Source: Caldilineaceae bacterium
Lineage (GTDB): Bacteria; Chloroflexota; Anaerolineae; Caldilineales; Caldilineaceae
Length of the DNA: 7,999 nt
Assembly: GCA_014879855.1 (NCBI GenBank)
Contig: JACSRH010000341.1
Span: forward strand, 1-7,999
Direction of reading: 5' to 3'
The notes under the pieces are model-generated. The model worked only from the letters and a program-made list of their open reading frames with translations, was not told where the DNA came from and did not search any database. The translations under genes were made by a program, and so were the position numbers. Numbering within the stretch: position 1 is the stretch's first letter; the number at the start of each line of letters is the position of its first letter. Positions 6,676 to 7,999 of this stretch are shown one piece after another.

Positions 6676-7922
6676 AGAATTAAGTCCTCGTTAGCAAGCT
6701 GGTGATCTGATTGGCGCCACCGGTGCGGCAGCCGGATTTCGCCGCGGCTGTTTGGGCGCCGGGTGACCTCCACCATGTAGGTGTGATGTTCGATCGCCAG
6801 AATCCTGTGGCTGTGCCCTTCGCCGATGACGATCGAGAGGCTGTAGATGCCCGGCGGCAGGTGCAGAGAATCCAGCTCCAGCACAATGCCGCCCCTCGAC
6901 CGGAGCGGTTGCAACGGAAACGCATCGTACTCGGACGAGCAGCCGGAGTAAAGCATCCCGTCATGATAAAAATCAACGTGGACGACCGGCGCCTGCACCG
7001 GACGCTGCGCCTGATAGTCAATTTGGATGGAAAGAGGTTCACCACTCACGACGTGATCAATTATGTGGCCAGCTCGATTATAGAATCGCACCGATTGAAT
7101 GGAGACAGGTTCGCTTTCCTCAGTGGACAGCGGCGGTGGAGCGGAAGCGGCGTCCGCTGGCGGCGATTGGTCGAGTCCTTGCAACTTCTGCAAATATGCC
7201 GTGATCACATCGTCCGTGCGCCCCTCTGCGAGCAGATTGCCCTGCCACAGCAGCAGCGAACGCTCGCAAGTATCCCGGACCTGCACGATATTGTGCGACA
7301 CAAAAACAATCGTTGCACCCCGCCGGCGCAGATCCACCATACGTCGATAACACTTAGTGCGAAAGCGAACATCCCCTACGGCCAACACCTCATCCACCAA
7401 CAAGATGTCCGGCTCCAGATGCGCGGCAATCGCAAAAGCCAGGCGCACATACATGCCGCTGGAATAATGCTTTACAGGCGAATCAAGATACTGTTCAATT
7501 TCGGCAAAGTCGACAATGCTTTCAAAGCGTTGTTCAACTTCGGAGCGGGTCATGCCCATGATCAGGGCGTTCATGTAAATGTTTTCGCGCCCGGTCATTT
7601 CGGGATGAAAGCCGGCGCCCAACTCGATCAGACTCGCCACGCGACCGCTCAAGCTCACCCGTCCACTGGTTGGCGTGGTGATGCCGGACAGGAGCTTCAG
7701 CACAGTGGTCTTACCGGCGCCATTGTGCCCCAGCAGACCTAACGATGTGCCTGCCTCCACGGTGAAGGAAAGATCACGCAAGGCCCAGTGCACCGGCGGC
7801 GGCTCGATCGGCTGGTGTAGCAGGCGCCTTGGAAAGGTGGTGAGCACCGAACGCAGGCTACGCACACCACAGCCCAGCGCGTAGCGTTTCGACACCTGAG
7901 TGAATTCAATGACTGGCGGCAC
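6672..7922 (-). CDS. wzt: Wzt-like polysaccharide ABC transporter ATP-binding protein with C-terminal substrate-recognition domain
   Basis: The 416-residue protein couples ATP hydrolysis to export of a lipid-linked glycan through the Wzm-type permease encoded just upstream. The nucleotide-binding domain (about 1-245) has Walker A GHNGAGKTT (65-73), the Wzt-typical ELGAGFHPEMTGRENIY (100-116), the signature YSSGMYVRLAF (153-163), Walker B DILLVDE (172-178) and the switch His of VSHN (H210). A Pro/Ala/Ser-rich linker (about 252-272) leads to a beta-rich domain (about 273-400) ending in GEIRLPHRW. This matches the Wzt C-terminal domain, which in characterised systems recognises the end of the polymer. 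Simple KpsT/TagH-like ATPases lack it. The start is GTG at 7922, 21 bases after the permease stop, preceded by GAGGAAAGTGAG. The stop overlaps the next gene by ATGA. The symbol reflects domain architecture, not proven orthology. Confidence 0.95.
   Translation of the reverse strand: MPPVIEFTQVSKRYALGCGVRSLRSVLTTFPRRLLHQPIEPPPVHWALRDLSFTVEAGTSLGLLGHNGAGKTTVLKLLSGITTPTSGRVSLSGRVASLIELGAGFHPEMTGRENIYMNALIMGMTRSEVEQRFESIVDFAEIEQYLDSPVKHYSSGMYVRLAFAIAAHLEPDILLVDEVLAVGDVRFRTKCYRRMVDLRRRGATIVFVSHNIVQVRDTCERSLLLWQGNLLAEGRTDDVITAYLQKLQGLDQSPPADAASAPPPLSTEESEPVSIQSVRFYNRAGHIIDHVVSGEPLSIQIDYQAQRPVQAPVVHVDFYHDGMLYSGCSSEYDAFPLQPLRSRGGIVLELDSLHLPPGIYSLSIVIGEGHSHRILAIEHHTYMVEVTRRPNSRGEIRLPHRWRQSDHQLANEDLIL
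6685..6689 (-). promoter_or_regulatory. Shine-Dalgarno sequence of the 5458-6675 glycosyltransferase
   Basis: GAGGA on the minus strand lies nine bases before ATG 6675, inside the last codons of the Wzt-like gene. It supports the overlapping ATGA start. Confidence 0.5.
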
Positions 7923-7943
7923 GGTTCGCTCACTTTCCTCAGT

Positions 7944-7999
7944 CTAGATGATGTCGGCAAAGCTAGGTTCGAGCTTGCGAAAAACCCAGAAGCCCAGCA
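7944..7999 (-). CDS. wzm: ABC-2 type polysaccharide permease (Wzm-like), C-terminal end only
   Basis: Only the last 17 codons are visible; the rest lies beyond the right edge. The residues LGFWVFRKLEPSFADII followed by TAG fit the common end of Wzm/TagG-type permeases, in which the final membrane helix leads into a short cytoplasmic G-x-x-x-F-x-x-x-x-P-x-F-A-D-x tail. The Wzt-like ATPase gene begins 21 bases downstream in the same direction, the usual wzm-wzt order. The partner permease would form the membrane channel for the glycan. The fragment alone is short, so the call rests on the motif and the neighbour. Confidence 0.8.
   Translation of the reverse strand, partial: LGFWVFRKLEPSFADII

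Noticed and set aside
6711..7742. A 343-codon open frame on the plus strand
   Set aside because: It is antisense to the Wzt-like gene, whose Walker and signature motifs are unambiguous, and it has no domain or plausible start signal of its own.

Overview
This is a high-GC bacterial window (by eye around 60% or more) that lies wholly inside a surface-polysaccharide biosynthesis and export locus. Every gene I can support is on the minus strand, so the reading order is from the right edge to the left edge. The long plus-strand reading frames are antisense shadows of these genes. Nothing in the window fixes the taxon. A Wzm/Wzt-type exporter, several family-4 glycosyltransferases, a Wzy_C-type ligase or polymerase and an FkbM methyltransferase would fit many high-GC phyla, including Chloroflexota, Cyanobacteria and Proteobacteria. 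I lean weakly towards an environmental lineage such as Chloroflexota, on general protein flavour only.

Layout in transcription order: (1) the last 17 codons of a Wzm-like ABC-2 permease (7944-7999); (2) a Wzt-like ATPase with a C-terminal substrate-recognition domain (6672-7922); (3) a GT4 enzyme of WcaL/AmsK flavour (5458-6675); (4) a second GT4 whose C-terminus is extended by a 15-bp in-frame tandem repeat (4248-5453); (5) a third GT4 with a perfect 18-bp inverted repeat near its 3' end (3037-4251); (6) a broken glycosyltransferase gene that keeps a GT2 N-terminus and a separate C-terminal tail but has lost the middle (2859-3040); (7) a fourth GT4 (1651-2862); (8) a multi-spanning O-antigen ligase/polymerase-like membrane protein (233-1654); (9) the N-terminal 74 codons of an FkbM-family methyltransferase running off the left edge (1-222).

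The genes are packed as one operon. Five junctions use the same 4-base ATGA start/stop overlap (6672-6675, 4248-4251, 3037-3040, 2859-2862, 1651-1654), and the other gaps are 21, 4 and 10 bases. No promoter, terminator, tRNA, rRNA, CRISPR array or insertion sequence is visible, so the promoter must lie beyond the right edge. The inferred pathway is this: cytoplasmic GT4 enzymes (and once a GT2) assemble a glycan on a lipid carrier, the FkbM enzyme may methylate it, Wzm/Wzt exports it, and the Wzy_C protein polymerises it or transfers it to an acceptor.

The least ordinary observations are the internally deleted glycosyltransferase whose two ends still sit in ATGA overlaps, the perfect hairpin about 120-150 bases from the deletion region, and the VLAGQ repeat. 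I did not find a convincing new biological system; the rest is a recognisable glycan locus.
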